This document shows positions 8,210 to 18,693 of a stretch of 40,719 bases of DNA, one piece after another. The notes below the pieces were generated by a model that was given only the letters and a program-made list of their open reading frames with translations, was not told the DNA's origin and ran no database searches. This DNA is from Halomicronema sp. CCY15110 (GTDB lineage Bacteria > Cyanobacteriota > Cyanobacteriia > Phormidesmidales > Phormidesmidaceae). Made by a program: the position numbers and the translations under genes. The DNA lies in the NCBI RefSeq assembly GCF_016888165.1, contig NZ_JACSWC010000243.1:1-40719 (forward strand), given 5' to 3'. The stretch's first letter is position 1, and every line of letters starts with the position of its first letter.

Positions 8210-8260
8210 GTTTCGACTTCGCTCAACCTACCAGCATCGAGAGTTGAGCGAAGTCGAAAC
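8210..8260. repeat. 18-bp perfect inverted repeat between lepB and alaS
   Basis: GTTTCGACTTCGCTCAAC (8210-8227) is repeated as its exact reverse complement at 8243-8260, with a 15-base loop. The arm sequence (gagcgaagtcgaaac) is a familiar dispersed repeat in many bacterial genomes. Sitting between two convergent genes, the hairpin could halt transcription from both sides, although there is no T-run. Confidence 0.8.
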
Positions 8261-8307
8261 TCGGGCTATGGGGCTCTTATTAACGCGCAAGTCCCTGAGC
8301 TGTCTTT

Positions 8308-10947
8308 TCAGCCCAGAGCATCGAGTAACTGCTGCTTTGCGGTTGCCAGCGCTTCTGGAAGTTTGGCTGCATCCCGTCCGCCCGCTTGGGCCAGGTTGGG
8401 CCGTCCCCCGCCGCCGCCACCGCAGAGTTTGGCGATCGCGCCAATGAACTTGCCCGCCTGCAACTTTTGCTCCATCACTTGCGGGCTAAAGGCCGCGACC
8501 AGACTCACTTTGCCTTCCTCCGGCACGGAGCCGAGCACAACTGCGCCTTCGCCCAGCTTTTGCTGCAATCGTTCCGCCGCTGTCTTGAGGGCATCGGGAG
8601 CCACGCCCGGCATTTCCGCCACGAGCACTTTCAGGTCACCGATCGCTTCAGCGTCGTTCACCAACTGATCCGACTTGACAACAGCCAGTTCGGACTTCAG
8701 CGCCTCCCGTTCTTTTTGAGCAGACTTGAGTTCCGCTTGCAGGCTGGTGATGCGATCGGGCACTTCCTCCGGCTTTACTTTGAAGCGTTCGGACAGGTCG
8801 CGCACCACGGCATCACGCACGTTCAGGTAGTCCAACACCGCCGGCCCGGCGACGCCTTCAATCCGGCGAATCCCCGATGCCACACCGGTTTCCGAAATAA
8901 TCTTGAACAGCCCGATCTCTGCCGTGTTGCTGACGTGGGTGCCGCCACATAGCTCCATCGACACGCCGGGGAAATCGATCACCCGCACTTCCGCCCCGTA
9001 CTTCTCGCCAAACATGGCGATCGCCCCCCGCTTCTTCGCTTCCTCAATGGGCATCTCTGCCACCGTCGCGCCATGGCCTTCGGCAATCCAGGTGTTGACC
9101 TGCTCTTCGACCTGCTGCACCTCCTCAGGCGTCAGCGCTCGCGGACAATTGAAGTCAAACCGCATCCGGTCAAACGCCACCAGCGAACCGGCCTGGGAAA
9201 TGTTGTCGTCCACAATCTTTCTCAGCGCAGCTTGCAAGAGGTGAGTCGCGGTGTGGTTCGCCATGGCCCGCCGCCGACAAGCGCGGTCAATCTGCGCCGT
9301 GACGTGGTCGCCAACCTGCACCGTGCCCCGCTCGACCCGCCCCAGGTGAAGGAAAAAGTCGCTCTCTTTCTGCACATCCTCCACGCGGATCACCGCATTG
9401 TCGCCAGAGAGGTAGCCGCGATCGCCAATCTGCCCGCCGGACTCCGCATAGAACGGCGTCTGATCCATCACAATCTGCACTGCCGTGCCCGCTGCCGCCG
9501 CCGACTGGGAAATCCCCTCCACCAAAATCGCCTCGACCTTACTGGTGCTCACCGGGTCGGTATAGCCCAAAAATGAGGTGGAATGGACGTGCTCCGCCAG
9601 AACATCTAGGCTGCCCTGCGCCGTCAGGTCAATGGTTTCGTGGGCGTCTTTGGAGCGCTGACGCTGCTGCTCCATCTCAGTTTCAAACCCGGCAGCATCC
9701 ACCGTCAGCCCTTGCTCTTCAGCAATTTCCTGGGTCAGCTCCAGCGGAAAGCCGTAGGTGTCGTACAGCACAAAGGCATCCGCGCCAGAGATTTGCTGCG
9801 GGTGCTTCGCGAGAATCTCCGCCAGCAGCTTTTCGCCCCGTTCCAGGGTTTCCAAAAAACGCGCTTCTTCGCGCTCCAGTTCGCCTTTAATCGCCGTTTC
9901 GCGCTCGCGCACATTGGGATACACGGATTCCGAAAGGGCGATCGCGGTCTCCGCGACTTGATTCACAAAAGCCCCTTCAATCCCAATCAGCCGCCCGTGA
10001 CGCACCACCCGCCGAATCAGTCGCCGTAAAATGTAGCCCCGTCCGACGTTAGACGCCGCGATGCCGTCCGCAATCATGTGCACAACAGCCCGCACGTGGT
10101 CGCCAATCACCTTCAGAGAAACCTGCGTTGGCTCGTCGCATTGGGCGTAATCTAAGCCAGGAATTTTGGCCGCCGTTTCAATGATGGGAAAGATCAGGTC
10201 AGTTTCGTAGTTGTTAGGCTTCTGTTGCAGAATCTGGGCCATGCGTTCCAGCCCCAGCCCGGTGTCAATGTTTTGCTTTTGCAGTGGCGTCAGGTTGCCC
10301 TCGGCATCGCGGTTGTACTGCATAAAGACCAGGTTGTAGAACTCGATGAACCGCGAGTCATCTTCCAGGTCAATGTGCTGATCGCCCAGTTCAGGATGGA
10401 AGTCGTAGTAGATTTCCGAGCAGGGGCCGCAGGGGCCGGTGGGGCCAGAGGTCCAAAAGTTATCTTCCTCGTCCATGCGCAGGATGCGGTGAGGCGGTAC
10501 GCCAACTTGGTCGCGCCAGATGGCAAACGCTTCGTCATCTTCCCGAAAGACGCTCACCACTAGCCGCTCTGCGGGCAGTTGAAAGACTTCGGTGGAGAGT
10601 TCCCAGGCCCAGGCGATCGCCTGCTCTTTGAAATAGTCACCAAAGCTAAAGTTGCCCAGCATTTCGAAAAACGTGTGGTGCCGCGCTGTTCGCCCCACGT
10701 TCTCAATGTCGTTGGTGCGAATGCATTTCTGCGAGGTGGTGGCGCGATCGACCGCCGCCTGTCGCTGTCCCAAAAAGATCGGTTTGAATTGCAACATGCC
10801 GGCGATCGTCAACAGCACCGTCGGGTCTTCGGGCACCAAGGACGCACTTGGCAAAATCTTGTGCTGCCGCTCAGCGTAAAACTCTAGAAAAGTTTTGCGA
10901 ATATCCGCTCCGCGGGTCACCACTGACTGAGACTGAGATGTAGGCAT
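8308..10947 (-). CDS. alaS: Alanyl-tRNA synthetase
   Basis: At 879 residues this is full length for bacterial AlaRS. In order it has the class II catalytic domain (N-terminal [58 protein letters not shown]), the tRNA-recognition region ([20 protein letters not shown]), the editing domain with zinc-binding NHTATHLLQ and [16 protein letters not shown], and the C-Ala domain ending in a glycine-rich [16 protein letters not shown]. It charges tRNA-Ala and hydrolyses mischarged Ser/Gly-tRNA. The ATG at 10947 gives the expected N-terminus. It is transcribed alone toward lepB, with a 680-base upstream gap. Confidence 0.98.
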   Translation of the reverse strand: MPTSQSQSVVTRGADIRKTFLEFYAERQHKILPSASLVPEDPTVLLTIAGMLQFKPIFLGQRQAAVDRATTSQKCIRTNDIENVGRTARHHTFFEMLGNFSFGDYFKEQAIAWAWELSTEVFQLPAERLVVSVFREDDEAFAIWRDQVGVPPHRILRMDEEDNFWTSGPTGPCGPCSEIYYDFHPELGDQHIDLEDDSRFIEFYNLVFMQYNRDAEGNLTPLQKQNIDTGLGLERMAQILQQKPNNYETDLIFPIIETAAKIPGLDYAQCDEPTQVSLKVIGDHVRAVVHMIADGIAASNVGRGYILRRLIRRVVRHGRLIGIEGAFVNQVAETAIALSESVYPNVRERETAIKGELEREEARFLETLERGEKLLAEILAKHPQQISGADAFVLYDTYGFPLELTQEIAEEQGLTVDAAGFETEMEQQRQRSKDAHETIDLTAQGSLDVLAEHVHSTSFLGYTDPVSTSKVEAILVEGISQSAAAAGTAVQIVMDQTPFYAESGGQIGDRGYLSGDNAVIRVEDVQKESDFFLHLGRVERGTVQVGDHVTAQIDRACRRRAMANHTATHLLQAALRKIVDDNISQAGSLVAFDRMRFDFNCPRALTPEEVQQVEEQVNTWIAEGHGATVAEMPIEEAKKRGAIAMFGEKYGAEVRVIDFPGVSMELCGGTHVSNTAEIGLFKIISETGVASGIRRIEGVAGPAVLDYLNVRDAVVRDLSERFKVKPEEVPDRITSLQAELKSAQKEREALKSELAVVKSDQLVNDAEAIGDLKVLVAEMPGVAPDALKTAAERLQQKLGEGAVVLGSVPEEGKVSLVAAFSPQVMEQKLQAGKFIGAIAKLCGGGGGGRPNLAQAGGRDAAKLPEALATAKQQLLDALG

Positions 10948-11627
10948 AGGACGATGGGCAATCTGAGCGCAAGCAAATTTGACAACTGTTTATCTATTGT
11001 GAGGGATGTTAGCCCATCTGGTCAGCAAAGCCAAACAAACTTGGGGAACTCAGAGCAGCCCCGGCACTCACTTGGTTCTCGGCCCAGCCGTTGACTTCAC
11101 GCCCCATCGGTTGACTCAGTGAGAAACGCAACGGGCAAAACATTCGGTGCCCCTTGCCATGTTGAAAACTGTAATCGCCTTACCGGTGTTGGCCCACCGC
11201 CTGGCGGCAATCTGAACATTGCACAGTGATTGCACCGCCACAACGTTCCGCAGCCACCGATCACTCAGTCGGATTGATCACCTCGCCAAATCAAGAATTA
11301 CGGACAGTCTGGACTGAGGGGTGAGCCCATCTGTGCAAAGAAACAGGATTTGGTAAAGTGACCCCACAGCCGAGCCAACATGAGCACAGTGATGGGCCTG
11401 CGAGCGATCGCGCTCCGACAGTCACCTCAGGATTCGCAGTCAGTCGCCCGCGATAAATCTGTAGTGCAGACTAACGTTTTCTTTAACGGCGACTTTATTT
11501 TGTTTTATGCGGAACCGCTGACAGCGCATTTGTAGCTAATTTCAGCCAATTCAATGATTGGCTATTTTGACCACCATCGCACCCCTGTAGCCGATATCGG
11601 TGCATCCCCTATTTTGAGAGCATACCC
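10948..11627. other. Long intergenic region upstream of alaS and of an unknown gene
   Basis: 680 bases between two divergent genes. No open frame with good coding character, no tRNA-like fold and no repeat copy was recognised. The right 130 bases (11490-11620) are AT-rich and end in a weak GAGAG ribosome-binding site ahead of 11628. A regulatory RNA or a T-box-like leader for alaS was looked for and not seen. Confidence 0.35.
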
Positions 11628-12218
11628 ATGAGTGAGTCCACGAACCCTGCCATTCCCAACCACGCCGAACAGCAAGCCCAACTCGACCTGCTGCACTCAG
11701 TTTTAGACTCGGCCTCGACGATGCCCTGGCATCCCTACAGCCCAGCGGCGACTCAGTATTTTGATCAACTTGAACAAACTGTGGCCGATGAACTCGGTGA
11801 CGAGCTCGAAATCGCCTCGCAATGGTCAAAAGTTTCGGCCTTGGCGACCGCTCTGTGGGCGTCATCTGACGACAGCCTGCTGACCACGTTGGCCCAAAAG
11901 TTTGGTGACCGGATGCCCCAGGCACTGCTGGCGCAGTTAACGACGCAGGTGCAAGCCGTGGCCCAAAACGGTCAGACGCTGATGGACCAACTCGTGACAG
12001 CAGCTCAAGCGGTGGTGACTAATGTCGCGGTGGATGACTTACAAGTGGTCGCCCGACCCATGGCGATGGCGATGCGCAGCGGTAAAGCTGACAGCATCGA
12101 AGCTGCCGTGCAGTCAATTCGAGCCGTTGATTGGGACGAGTTGTCGGAAATGGAGCAGGCAAAACTGAGTTTGGCGATCGCCCGCTATGCCCTGGCGAAA
12201 CTCGACGCCGAAGCCTGA
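11628..12218 (+). CDS. Conserved-looking helical protein of unknown function
   Basis: A 196-residue soluble protein with no signal peptide or membrane helix. It is rich in Ala, Gln and Leu and almost entirely predicted helical by eye, with repeated patterns such as LLAQLTTQVQAVAQNGQTLMDQL, suggesting a helical bundle. Codon use and the frequency of HIP1 sites match the surrounding genes, so it is probably real. I do not recognise the family and no neighbour suggests a role: alaS is divergent upstream and a signalling protein follows after almost 500 bases. Confidence 0.7.
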   Translation: MSESTNPAIPNHAEQQAQLDLLHSVLDSASTMPWHPYSPAATQYFDQLEQTVADELGDELEIASQWSKVSALATALWASSDDSLLTTLAQKFGDRMPQALLAQLTTQVQAVAQNGQTLMDQLVTAAQAVVTNVAVDDLQVVARPMAMAMRSGKADSIEAAVQSIRAVDWDELSEMEQAKLSLAIARYALAKLDAEA

Positions 12219-12703
12219 TACCGCCTGCTGGCTAATCATATAAATTCAGTTTGGCCTGAAAACTGAGTCAAGTTTCAGTTTCGCAACTCTCTCGATACGC
12301 TCAAGGCTGAAGTGAGAGTATGGCACCATGAGTAGTATGCTAGATCGCCATGCAGGAAGACGCTACCGAATTGCGACAGCTGATGACGAAACATGACTTG
12401 ACGAGACTCGGAAGATGGCAACTGGGTGAAGTGCTGGGGGGCTATGCTCCAGTGCAGCGACGCTGGAAAGTTTGCCATTTCCCGCTACTGATGCGGGCGA
12501 CTTGGCCATCGCTCACACGACAGAACAGTTTAGTCGAGGCAATGACTGGGGAAGCGCAGCCATTGCGAGGTGCTAGATTCGTCGCATTCTCGACCTTGAA
12601 TATTCATATATTCTCATCCCCTGCTGGGGATAATAAATCAAGAAAATAAATACTATGGAATGACAGCTTAAAGAACGTTGTGGAGTGAAGTCTCTAGACG
12701 CCT
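12219..12703. other. Intergenic region ahead of the diguanylate cyclase gene
   Basis: 485 bases. A perfect hairpin ATCCCC-TGCT-GGGGAT lies at 12616-12631, with AT-rich sequence on both sides (12598-12660), plausibly a promoter or leader of the downstream gene. A 99-codon open frame at 12350-12649 has no recognisable product and crosses this hairpin, so I treat it as chance. Nothing else is seen. Confidence 0.35.
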
Positions 12704-15700
12704 GTGAAGTCCTACGTTCGTCGGTTTCAACCCAGGTCAAAAAAAATGGTGCCCCGCCCGAGAGGGCCTGGTTTGCCGCTGCGTCTAGTGCTCACTGTGC
12801 CGTTTGTGATTCAGGTGTTGGGCATTGTGGGGGTGGTGGGCTATCTCTCTTACCGCAGTGGCAAAAATGCCGTCAATGAGCTGGCCTACCAATTGATGGC
12901 GGAATCCAGCGATCGCATTACTAGTGATCTCAATGGCTACCTACAATCGGCTCACCAGATCAACCGGGCCAATATCGCGGCGCTAGAGTCGGGAGTCGTC
13001 AGCCTGCAAGGCTTAGAGCAGCTACATCGGTACATGATCCTGCAACATCTGCAGTTGCCCGCAGTCACCAGCATTATAGTTGGCACTCCTGAGGGGGAGT
13101 TTCGGGTCATTCACCGGATCAGCGCTAACGGCCTGAGCGATGTTAAACCCACCGAGTTACCCTACGAGGCTGGACGTTCGGATGCCGTCGATTCCAGTCG
13201 ATTAAATCTTTACACCATCAATGAAGCCGGGCAGTTAGGGCGGTACGCGGGAACCCTTGAGGATATCGATGTACGCGATCTCCCTTGGTTCCGGCAAGCG
13301 GCGGAAACGGGCCAACCCGGCTGGATCGAGCCCCACCAGATCGGCGCTACAAATAGGCTGACTATCAATGGCTATACCCCTTTCTATGACCCATCGCAGC
13401 GGTTTGCAGGCGCGTTTGGGGTTAACTTATCGCTAGATCGGCTGAATGACTTTCTCGCAGAGCACTCGGTCAGCCCATCTGGCCAGGTTTTTATCGTGGA
13501 GCGCAATGGGCTGTTGATTGCCAACTCCACCGGCGAACTGCCCTTTACCAGCTCACACACGGCACCGCATGTAGCGACGGGTACGCCACCGATTTTCACT
13601 CCAGGGGAGATCACGTTTCATCGGTTGTCGATGGCGACCAGCGCCAACCCCATCATCAGGGCGACGTCTCAGGCCATCACGACGCAGGTGGGTGACTTGG
13701 ACACGATTCGTTCGGCCCAAAATCTAGAGATAGCAATTAGGGATGGGACTCAAGCCGAGAGCCTGGAGTGTCGGCAGAACCCATGCCAACCCTATTTTCT
13801 CCGCATTACCCCTTACCAGGATGGCTATGGCTTAGATTGGCTGATTGTCACCGTGGTGCCCCAGTCTGACTTTATGGGGGCGATCTATGCCAATGTGCGC
13901 CGCACCATCGTGTTGTGTGGGGTGGCTTTGGTGGGGGCGATCGGCCTGGGCATTTGGACCGCGCGGCGCATCGCGCGATCGCTCTCTCGCCTCACCCAGG
14001 CGGCCCAGGGCGTTGCGGCGGGCGACCTGGCGACAACGTTGCCCCCGGCTCCCATTGCTGAAGTAGAAGTGTTGACCACAGCCTTTCGTCAAATGGCGCT
14101 AGAGCTGAGGCAGGCGGCCCAGTTTCAGCAGCACTATGCCCAACACCTGGAACAGCAGGTGGCCGAGAAAACAGCGGCCCTAACCGAAGCCCAGCGCATC
14201 GCCCGAGTCGGCAGCTGGGAGTTTGACGTGGTCACTGGGGTTTTCACCTGGTCAGCCGAACAATCCCACATTATGGGGAGAGAACCCACCGCAGATTTGC
14301 CCCGCTATCCCGATATTTTGGCGCTCATTTCCCCAGCAGATCGGCCCATGGTTCGGGCGGCGGTGGAAACAGCGATCGCCCAGGGCACGCCCTACACCGT
14401 TGAACATGGCATCATCCGTCCCGATCAGTCGATTTGCTATGTGATTAGCCGGGGCGAGGCAGTGGTCAATGACCAGGGCGAGGTGGTCAAAGTCATGGGC
14501 ACGATCACAGATATTACCGATCGTAAGCAGGCTGAGCAAGCCTTAGTTGAAAGCGATCGCCGCTTTCGAGCCATTTTCAACACCACCTTTCAGTTTATCG
14601 GCCTGCTCACCCCCGAGGGCATGCTGCTGGAAGCCAATCAAACCGCCCTAAACTTTGGCGGCTTAACCCGCCAAGAGGTGATCAATCGACCGTTTTGGGA
14701 GGCCCGCTGGTGGACAATTTCGCCCGCGACCCAGGCCCAGCTCAAAGAGGCGATCGCCCAGGCGGCAGCCGGGCAGTTTGTGCGCTATGAAGTCGATGTG
14801 CTGGGGGCTGAAGGGCGCGTAGCTACAATCGACTTTTCTTTAAGCCCAATTCGGGATGAGACTGGGCAGGTGGTGCTACTCATTCCCGAAGGGCGCGATA
14901 TTAGCGATCGCAAACAGGCCGAAGCCGCGTTAACGCAAGCGAAGCAGCAGCTCGAAAACCGCATCGTCGAGCTTAACCAGCGCTACCAGGAAATGGAGTC
15001 GCTGGGGAAAATGAGTGATTTTCTCCAAGCCTGTCTCACGCTTACAGACATTTACGAGACGCTACCGAGCCTGTTGCAACCCCTCTTTCCGGGGTGCTCG
15101 GGCAGCCTGTTTAGCGTTGACCCAGCCGCTACTCAGGCGCAGGTCGTCGCTACTTGGGGCACCCAACCGCCATCGGTCACGACATGGCCCATCGAAGATT
15201 ATGAGGTCTTGTGTCGGGGAAAGGACTATCGGGGCAAACCAGAGGTGCTCCCTCTGCGTGGTCACCCCATCCCCAGCCAAGATACGGCCACCCTCTGTAT
15301 CCCGATGATTGCTCAGGGCGAGACCCTGGGGCTGTTTTATATCACGGTCAACGGGCCGGAGGCACTCCCTGAGGGCAAGCAGCAGCTAGCGCGCACGGTG
15401 GCCGAGCAAGTGAGCCTCGCGATCGCCAACCTACAACTGCGCGAAACCCTCCAGCAGCAAAGCATCCGCGACCCGTTAACTGGGCTATATAATCGCCGCT
15501 ACCTTGAAGCCTCGCTCACCCAGGCGATCGCTCAGGCCCAGCGTTATGACCAGGCTATTGGCGTGATCATGCTCGATATCGATCACTTCAAGCAGTTCAA
15601 CGATACCTATGGTCACACCGCCGGAGACCATGTGCTGCAAGCCGTTGGCGCATTGCTAAAAGAGAACGTGCGCGGGGCTGATATCGCCTGCCGCTACGGC

Positions 15701-15958
15701 GGCGAAGAAATGACCCTGATTTTGCCCGAATCACCTCTAGCGCAGTCTCAGCTGAAGGCAGAAGCCATTCTCAGGGCGATCGCCGGACTTGAGCTAACCT
15801 ACAACGGCCAACCTTTGCCTACCCTGACCGCCTCCCTTGGGGTCGCTAGCTTTCCCCAGCATGGGGCGACGGCATCGGCCCTAGTGCAAGCCGCCGATGC
15901 CGCGCTCTATTGCGCTAAGGCCAGTGGCCGTAACCAGGTGGTCGTCGCCCGGAGCTAA
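12704..15958 (+). CDS. Membrane diguanylate cyclase: CACHE-HAMP-PAS-PAS-GAF-GGDEF
   Basis: A 1084-residue sensor that should make cyclic-di-GMP from GTP. TM1 spans about 27-49 and is followed by a periplasmic dCACHE-type sensor (about 55-395), TM2 (about 400-420), HAMP (416-470), a short coiled coil, two PAS domains (about 494-612 and 620-740, each ending in an (T/S)DRKQAE linker), a GAF-like domain (about 769-905) and the GGDEF domain (921-1084). The cyclase begins RDPLTGLYNRRYLE, has DIDHFKQFNDTYGH, the active-site loop GGEEM at 999 and an intact RxxD inhibitory site (RGAD, 990-993) five residues ahead of it, so it is probably active and product-inhibited. No EAL domain is attached. GTG 12704 is the longest start; ATG 12746 (MVPRPRGPG) also places TM1 correctly and cannot be excluded. 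Confidence 0.93.
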   Translation: MKSYVRRFQPRSKKMVPRPRGPGLPLRLVLTVPFVIQVLGIVGVVGYLSYRSGKNAVNELAYQLMAESSDRITSDLNGYLQSAHQINRANIAALESGVVSLQGLEQLHRYMILQHLQLPAVTSIIVGTPEGEFRVIHRISANGLSDVKPTELPYEAGRSDAVDSSRLNLYTINEAGQLGRYAGTLEDIDVRDLPWFRQAAETGQPGWIEPHQIGATNRLTINGYTPFYDPSQRFAGAFGVNLSLDRLNDFLAEHSVSPSGQVFIVERNGLLIANSTGELPFTSSHTAPHVATGTPPIFTPGEITFHRLSMATSANPIIRATSQAITTQVGDLDTIRSAQNLEIAIRDGTQAESLECRQNPCQPYFLRITPYQDGYGLDWLIVTVVPQSDFMGAIYANVRRTIVLCGVALVGAIGLGIWTARRIARSLSRLTQAAQGVAAGDLATTLPPAPIAEVEVLTTAFRQMALELRQAAQFQQHYAQHLEQQVAEKTAALTEAQRIARVGSWEFDVVTGVFTWSAEQSHIMGREPTADLPRYPDILALISPADRPMVRAAVETAIAQGTPYTVEHGIIRPDQSICYVISRGEAVVNDQGEVVKVMGTITDITDRKQAEQALVESDRRFRAIFNTTFQFIGLLTPEGMLLEANQTALNFGGLTRQEVINRPFWEARWWTISPATQAQLKEAIAQAAAGQFVRYEVDVLGAEGRVATIDFSLSPIRDETGQVVLLIPEGRDISDRKQAEAALTQAKQQLENRIVELNQRYQEMESLGKMSDFLQACLTLTDIYETLPSLLQPLFPGCSGSLFSVDPAATQAQVVATWGTQPPSVTTWPIEDYEVLCRGKDYRGKPEVLPLRGHPIPSQDTATLCIPMIAQGETLGLFYITVNGPEALPEGKQQLARTVAEQVSLAIANLQLRETLQQQSIRDPLTGLYNRRYLEASLTQAIAQAQRYDQAIGVIMLDIDHFKQFNDTYGHTAGDHVLQAVGALLKENVRGADIACRYGGEEMTLILPESPLAQSQLKAEAILRAIAGLELTYNGQPLPTLTASLGVASFPQHGATASALVQAADAALYCAKASGRNQVVVARS

Positions 15959-15987
15959 GGAAGCTGCTTAAAAATAACGTCCCCGAT

Positions 15988-16018
15988 TGTAGGGGTTTGG
16001 CAATGCCTAACCCCTACA
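15988..16018. repeat. GTAGGGGTT hairpin repeat, possible terminator
   Basis: TGTAGGGGTT (15988-15997) pairs exactly with AACCCCTACA (16009-16018); the loop TGGCAATGCCT adds a GGC/GCC inner stem, giving a nearly continuous hairpin. Sequences of this form are common dispersed intergenic palindromes in cyanobacteria. It sits between the convergent cyclase and TPR genes and may end transcription, though no T-run follows. Confidence 0.7.
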
Positions 16019-16122
16019 GAAAGCGTTGTAATGTTGGGGGTGTCATTTAAGCGCAATTCCCTAAGTCGCGATCGCTGCCATTGTAATGACCCATAACCAC
16101 CAGCAAGGCTGTGTCCGTAATG

Positions 16123-17439
16123 TTAAAAGCGACGATTGCCGACCCAGAGGTTGGGATCTTGCAGGGGCTCTACAGGACTAGCCAGGTGATTGATTAATGG
16201 CGAGACATCGAGGCGGCCCTGCTCTAGCAACAGGGTTTGCAACCGCAGCTTGAAATAGACCTCGCGATGGTGCAACCGCTCGGCAATAATCAATGCTTCC
16301 TGGTAAGCCGCGATCGCGCTATCCGGTAAATTTTGCGCCTCGTACAGCTGGCCTAAATTATCAAAGGTCTGCATCAACCCATACCCGTTAAAAGACAGCC
16401 GCTCGACTGCCAGGCGCTGCTCGTAGAGGTAGCGCACGTCTTCGGGTTGGTCGTCGGCCAAATACAGGGCCGCCAAATCTTGCAGGGCATCACTCGCCAC
16501 ATCCGTTTGGACTTGGGCTAGTGCCCCAGAATAGGTGACGGAATAATAGTTTTGGGCTTCGGTCAAGCGATCAAGGTCACGAAAGTTGCGGGCGATCGCT
16601 AACGTCAGAGCCGGGATAAATTGGGGCTGTAGGGTGTCTTCGTATTTACCTGCGAGGCGGCGTTGATACTCAATCGCCGTTGCCAACTCGTCCAAATCTT
16701 GAAAATTGCGAATCACCCCCTGCAAATACTCGATTTCTAGCAAATCATCGGCATCGGCAAAATCGAGCAGAGCTTCATACGTGGCGGCGGCGGGGGCAAA
16801 CCGGAACCAGCTTTCGCGCAGGCTGGCCAGATTTTCGAGGAGGCGCTGTTGTTCTTCGCGATCGCCTGCTTGCACCGCCCGCTCCAGCAAAATTTCGTAA
16901 ACGATGACCGCCGCATCCACATCTCGCAGCACCTCAAAAGCCGCCACTAATTCTTCCACTAATTCCACATTTGGGGATTGTTGAGCCAGCAATTCGGCCT
17001 GGATTTCTCGCAGTCGCAGACTCAGCAACTGCACCTCATCAGCCCGCGAGTTTTCCCACAGCCGCAACCCCACCCGCTGCATCGCCGCCAGTTCTGCTTC
17101 AACCCCCAAGATGCGCCGCAGTCGCACTTCCCGCATCCAATCGATAAACACTTCCTCGGTCGCCCCCTCCTCCAGATAACGGGCTTCGGTTTCGAGCGCC
17201 AGTTCATCAAGTTCGGCGGCCAGCACGCGCCTTTCGAGCGGACTCAGGGGACGTTCAACCGCAAATTCGGGCAGCAGCGGATCACGCGGCTCCGCAAATT
17301 CTGGATCCGAGAGAAATTGCTCCACTAGGCTGGGGGCGAGCTGGGCCTCCGCTAGTCGCAGGGGGCCTGCCCAACTGGTGGCCGCGAGGGCGATCGCCAC
17401 CAGCCAGCGACGCCAAGATTGAGAAAGGGTGTTTGCCAT
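16123..17439 (-). CDS. Secreted TPR-repeat protein
   Basis: A 438-residue protein with a signal peptide (MANTLSQSWRRWLVAIALAA, cleavage expected near LAEA/QL), so periplasmic or thylakoid-lumenal. The first 130 mature residues are very rich in Glu, Leu and Arg and likely form long helices. From about 160 onward a series of degenerate tetratricopeptide-like helix pairs appears; the clearest is near the C-terminus (FDNLGQLYEAQNLPDSAIAAYQEALIIAE). TPR arrays act as protein-binding scaffolds; the partner is unknown. It is transcribed alone, divergent from hemC with about 140 bases between them. Confidence 0.8.
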   Translation of the reverse strand: MANTLSQSWRRWLVAIALAATSWAGPLRLAEAQLAPSLVEQFLSDPEFAEPRDPLLPEFAVERPLSPLERRVLAAELDELALETEARYLEEGATEEVFIDWMREVRLRRILGVEAELAAMQRVGLRLWENSRADEVQLLSLRLREIQAELLAQQSPNVELVEELVAAFEVLRDVDAAVIVYEILLERAVQAGDREEQQRLLENLASLRESWFRFAPAAATYEALLDFADADDLLEIEYLQGVIRNFQDLDELATAIEYQRRLAGKYEDTLQPQFIPALTLAIARNFRDLDRLTEAQNYYSVTYSGALAQVQTDVASDALQDLAALYLADDQPEDVRYLYEQRLAVERLSFNGYGLMQTFDNLGQLYEAQNLPDSAIAAYQEALIIAERLHHREVYFKLRLQTLLLEQGRLDVSPLINHLASPVEPLQDPNLWVGNRRF

Positions 17440-17579
17440 TATCGGGGAGCAGCTTCACGTTCGTTTACAGTCCCCTTTATCAAACCAGCAAGGGGAAACA
17501 ATTGCGGTAGTCTTAAGATCTTGCAGTTTTTCTGCGCAATATCAATCCCTAGACGACTTTAGCAAGCCCATAAGTTTCC

Positions 17580-18554
17580 ATGACTTCTACGGTTCCAACG
17601 CCTACCGCCACTCCGACCCGCACCATCCGCATTGGGTCTCGCAAGAGTCAATTAGCCCTGGTGCAAACCTATTGGGTGCGCGATGAGCTGAAAAAGCAGT
17701 TTCCTGACCTGACCTTTGAAGTCACCACCATGGATACTCAGGGCGACAAGGTCTTGGATGTCTCCCTGTCGAAAATTGGGGACAAGGGCCTGTTTACCCA
17801 AGAGCTGGAAGATGGCATGGTGCAGGGCAACATTGATTTTGCCGTGCATTCCCTCAAAGACTTGCCCACTCGGCTACCTGAGGGGTTGATGCTCGGCTGC
17901 ATTACCGAGCGGGAAGACCCCGCCGATGCCCTGGTCGTCCACGAACAGCATCAAGACAAACAACTCGACACCCTGCCCGAGGGGGCTGTCGTCGGCACTT
18001 CGTCACTGCGCCGTCTGGCCCAATTGCGGCATCATTTTCCCCACCTCACCTTCAAAGACATTCGCGGCAACCTCAACACGCGCCTGCGCAAGCTGGATGA
18101 AGGCCAGTACGACGCTATCATTCTCGCTGTGGCCGGACTGGAACGGTTGGGGATGGGCGATCGCATTCACCAAAACATTCCCTCTGACATTTCTCTCCAT
18201 GCCGTCGGGCAAGGGGCCTTGGGCATCGAGTGCCGCGAGGGCGATACCGACATTCTCACCGTCATCAAAACCTTGGAGCACAGCGAGACAGCCTATCGCT
18301 GTTTGGCCGAACGCGCCTTTTTGCGCGAGCTAGAAGGCGGCTGTCAGGTACCGATCGGCGTCAACACTGTGTTAGATGGCGAGACCCTAACCCTAACGGG
18401 CTTAGTCGCCAGCCTCGACGGGCAAACTGTGATTAAGGAACAGATTCAAGGGGCCTCTAACGAAGCGGAAGCTATGGGCACCTCGCTGGCTAAAACCGTT
18501 CGTGGGCAAGGCGCTCAAGCCATTTTGGATGCCATCAACGCCGAAAGCCGATAG
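17580..18554 (+). CDS. hemC: Hydroxymethylbilane synthase (porphobilinogen deaminase)
   Basis: This enzyme joins four porphobilinogens into hydroxymethylbilane in the tetrapyrrole pathway that supplies heme, chlorophyll and bilins. The 324 residues include the start motif [14 protein letters not shown], the [10 protein letters not shown] loop with the catalytic Asp region (DFAVHSLKD), [25 protein letters not shown] and the dipyrromethane cofactor attachment Cys255 in [10 protein letters not shown]. All key residues are present. The ATG at 17580 gives a Thr/Pro-rich 13-residue lead before the domain. A small hairpin (GAGTC/GACTC, 18557-18570) follows the stop. The next gene, an acyltransferase, lies 139 bases downstream on the same strand. 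Confidence 0.98.
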   Translation: MTSTVPTPTATPTRTIRIGSRKSQLALVQTYWVRDELKKQFPDLTFEVTTMDTQGDKVLDVSLSKIGDKGLFTQELEDGMVQGNIDFAVHSLKDLPTRLPEGLMLGCITEREDPADALVVHEQHQDKQLDTLPEGAVVGTSSLRRLAQLRHHFPHLTFKDIRGNLNTRLRKLDEGQYDAIILAVAGLERLGMGDRIHQNIPSDISLHAVGQGALGIECREGDTDILTVIKTLEHSETAYRCLAERAFLRELEGGCQVPIGVNTVLDGETLTLTGLVASLDGQTVIKEQIQGASNEAEAMGTSLAKTVRGQGAQAILDAINAESR

Positions 18555-18693
18555 GCGAGTCGAGCGACTCAGCAGGGCTCGCGACTGTCATGATTTTGCG
18601 ATCGCATGCTTGCCCAGATTTTTTTTGTCTCTAGTTCGTCGGGCCAGTACGGACGAGATCATGCCGATGGTTCAACGTTTTTGGACTTAATTG

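Noticed and set aside
10948-11627. A leader riboswitch or attenuator for alaS
   Set aside because: No T-box, terminator/antiterminator pair or known riboswitch core could be seen in the 680-base gap.
12350-12649. A 99-codon frame before the diguanylate cyclase gene
   Set aside because: It has an unfamiliar composition and covers a hairpin and AT-rich leader sequence; no other support.
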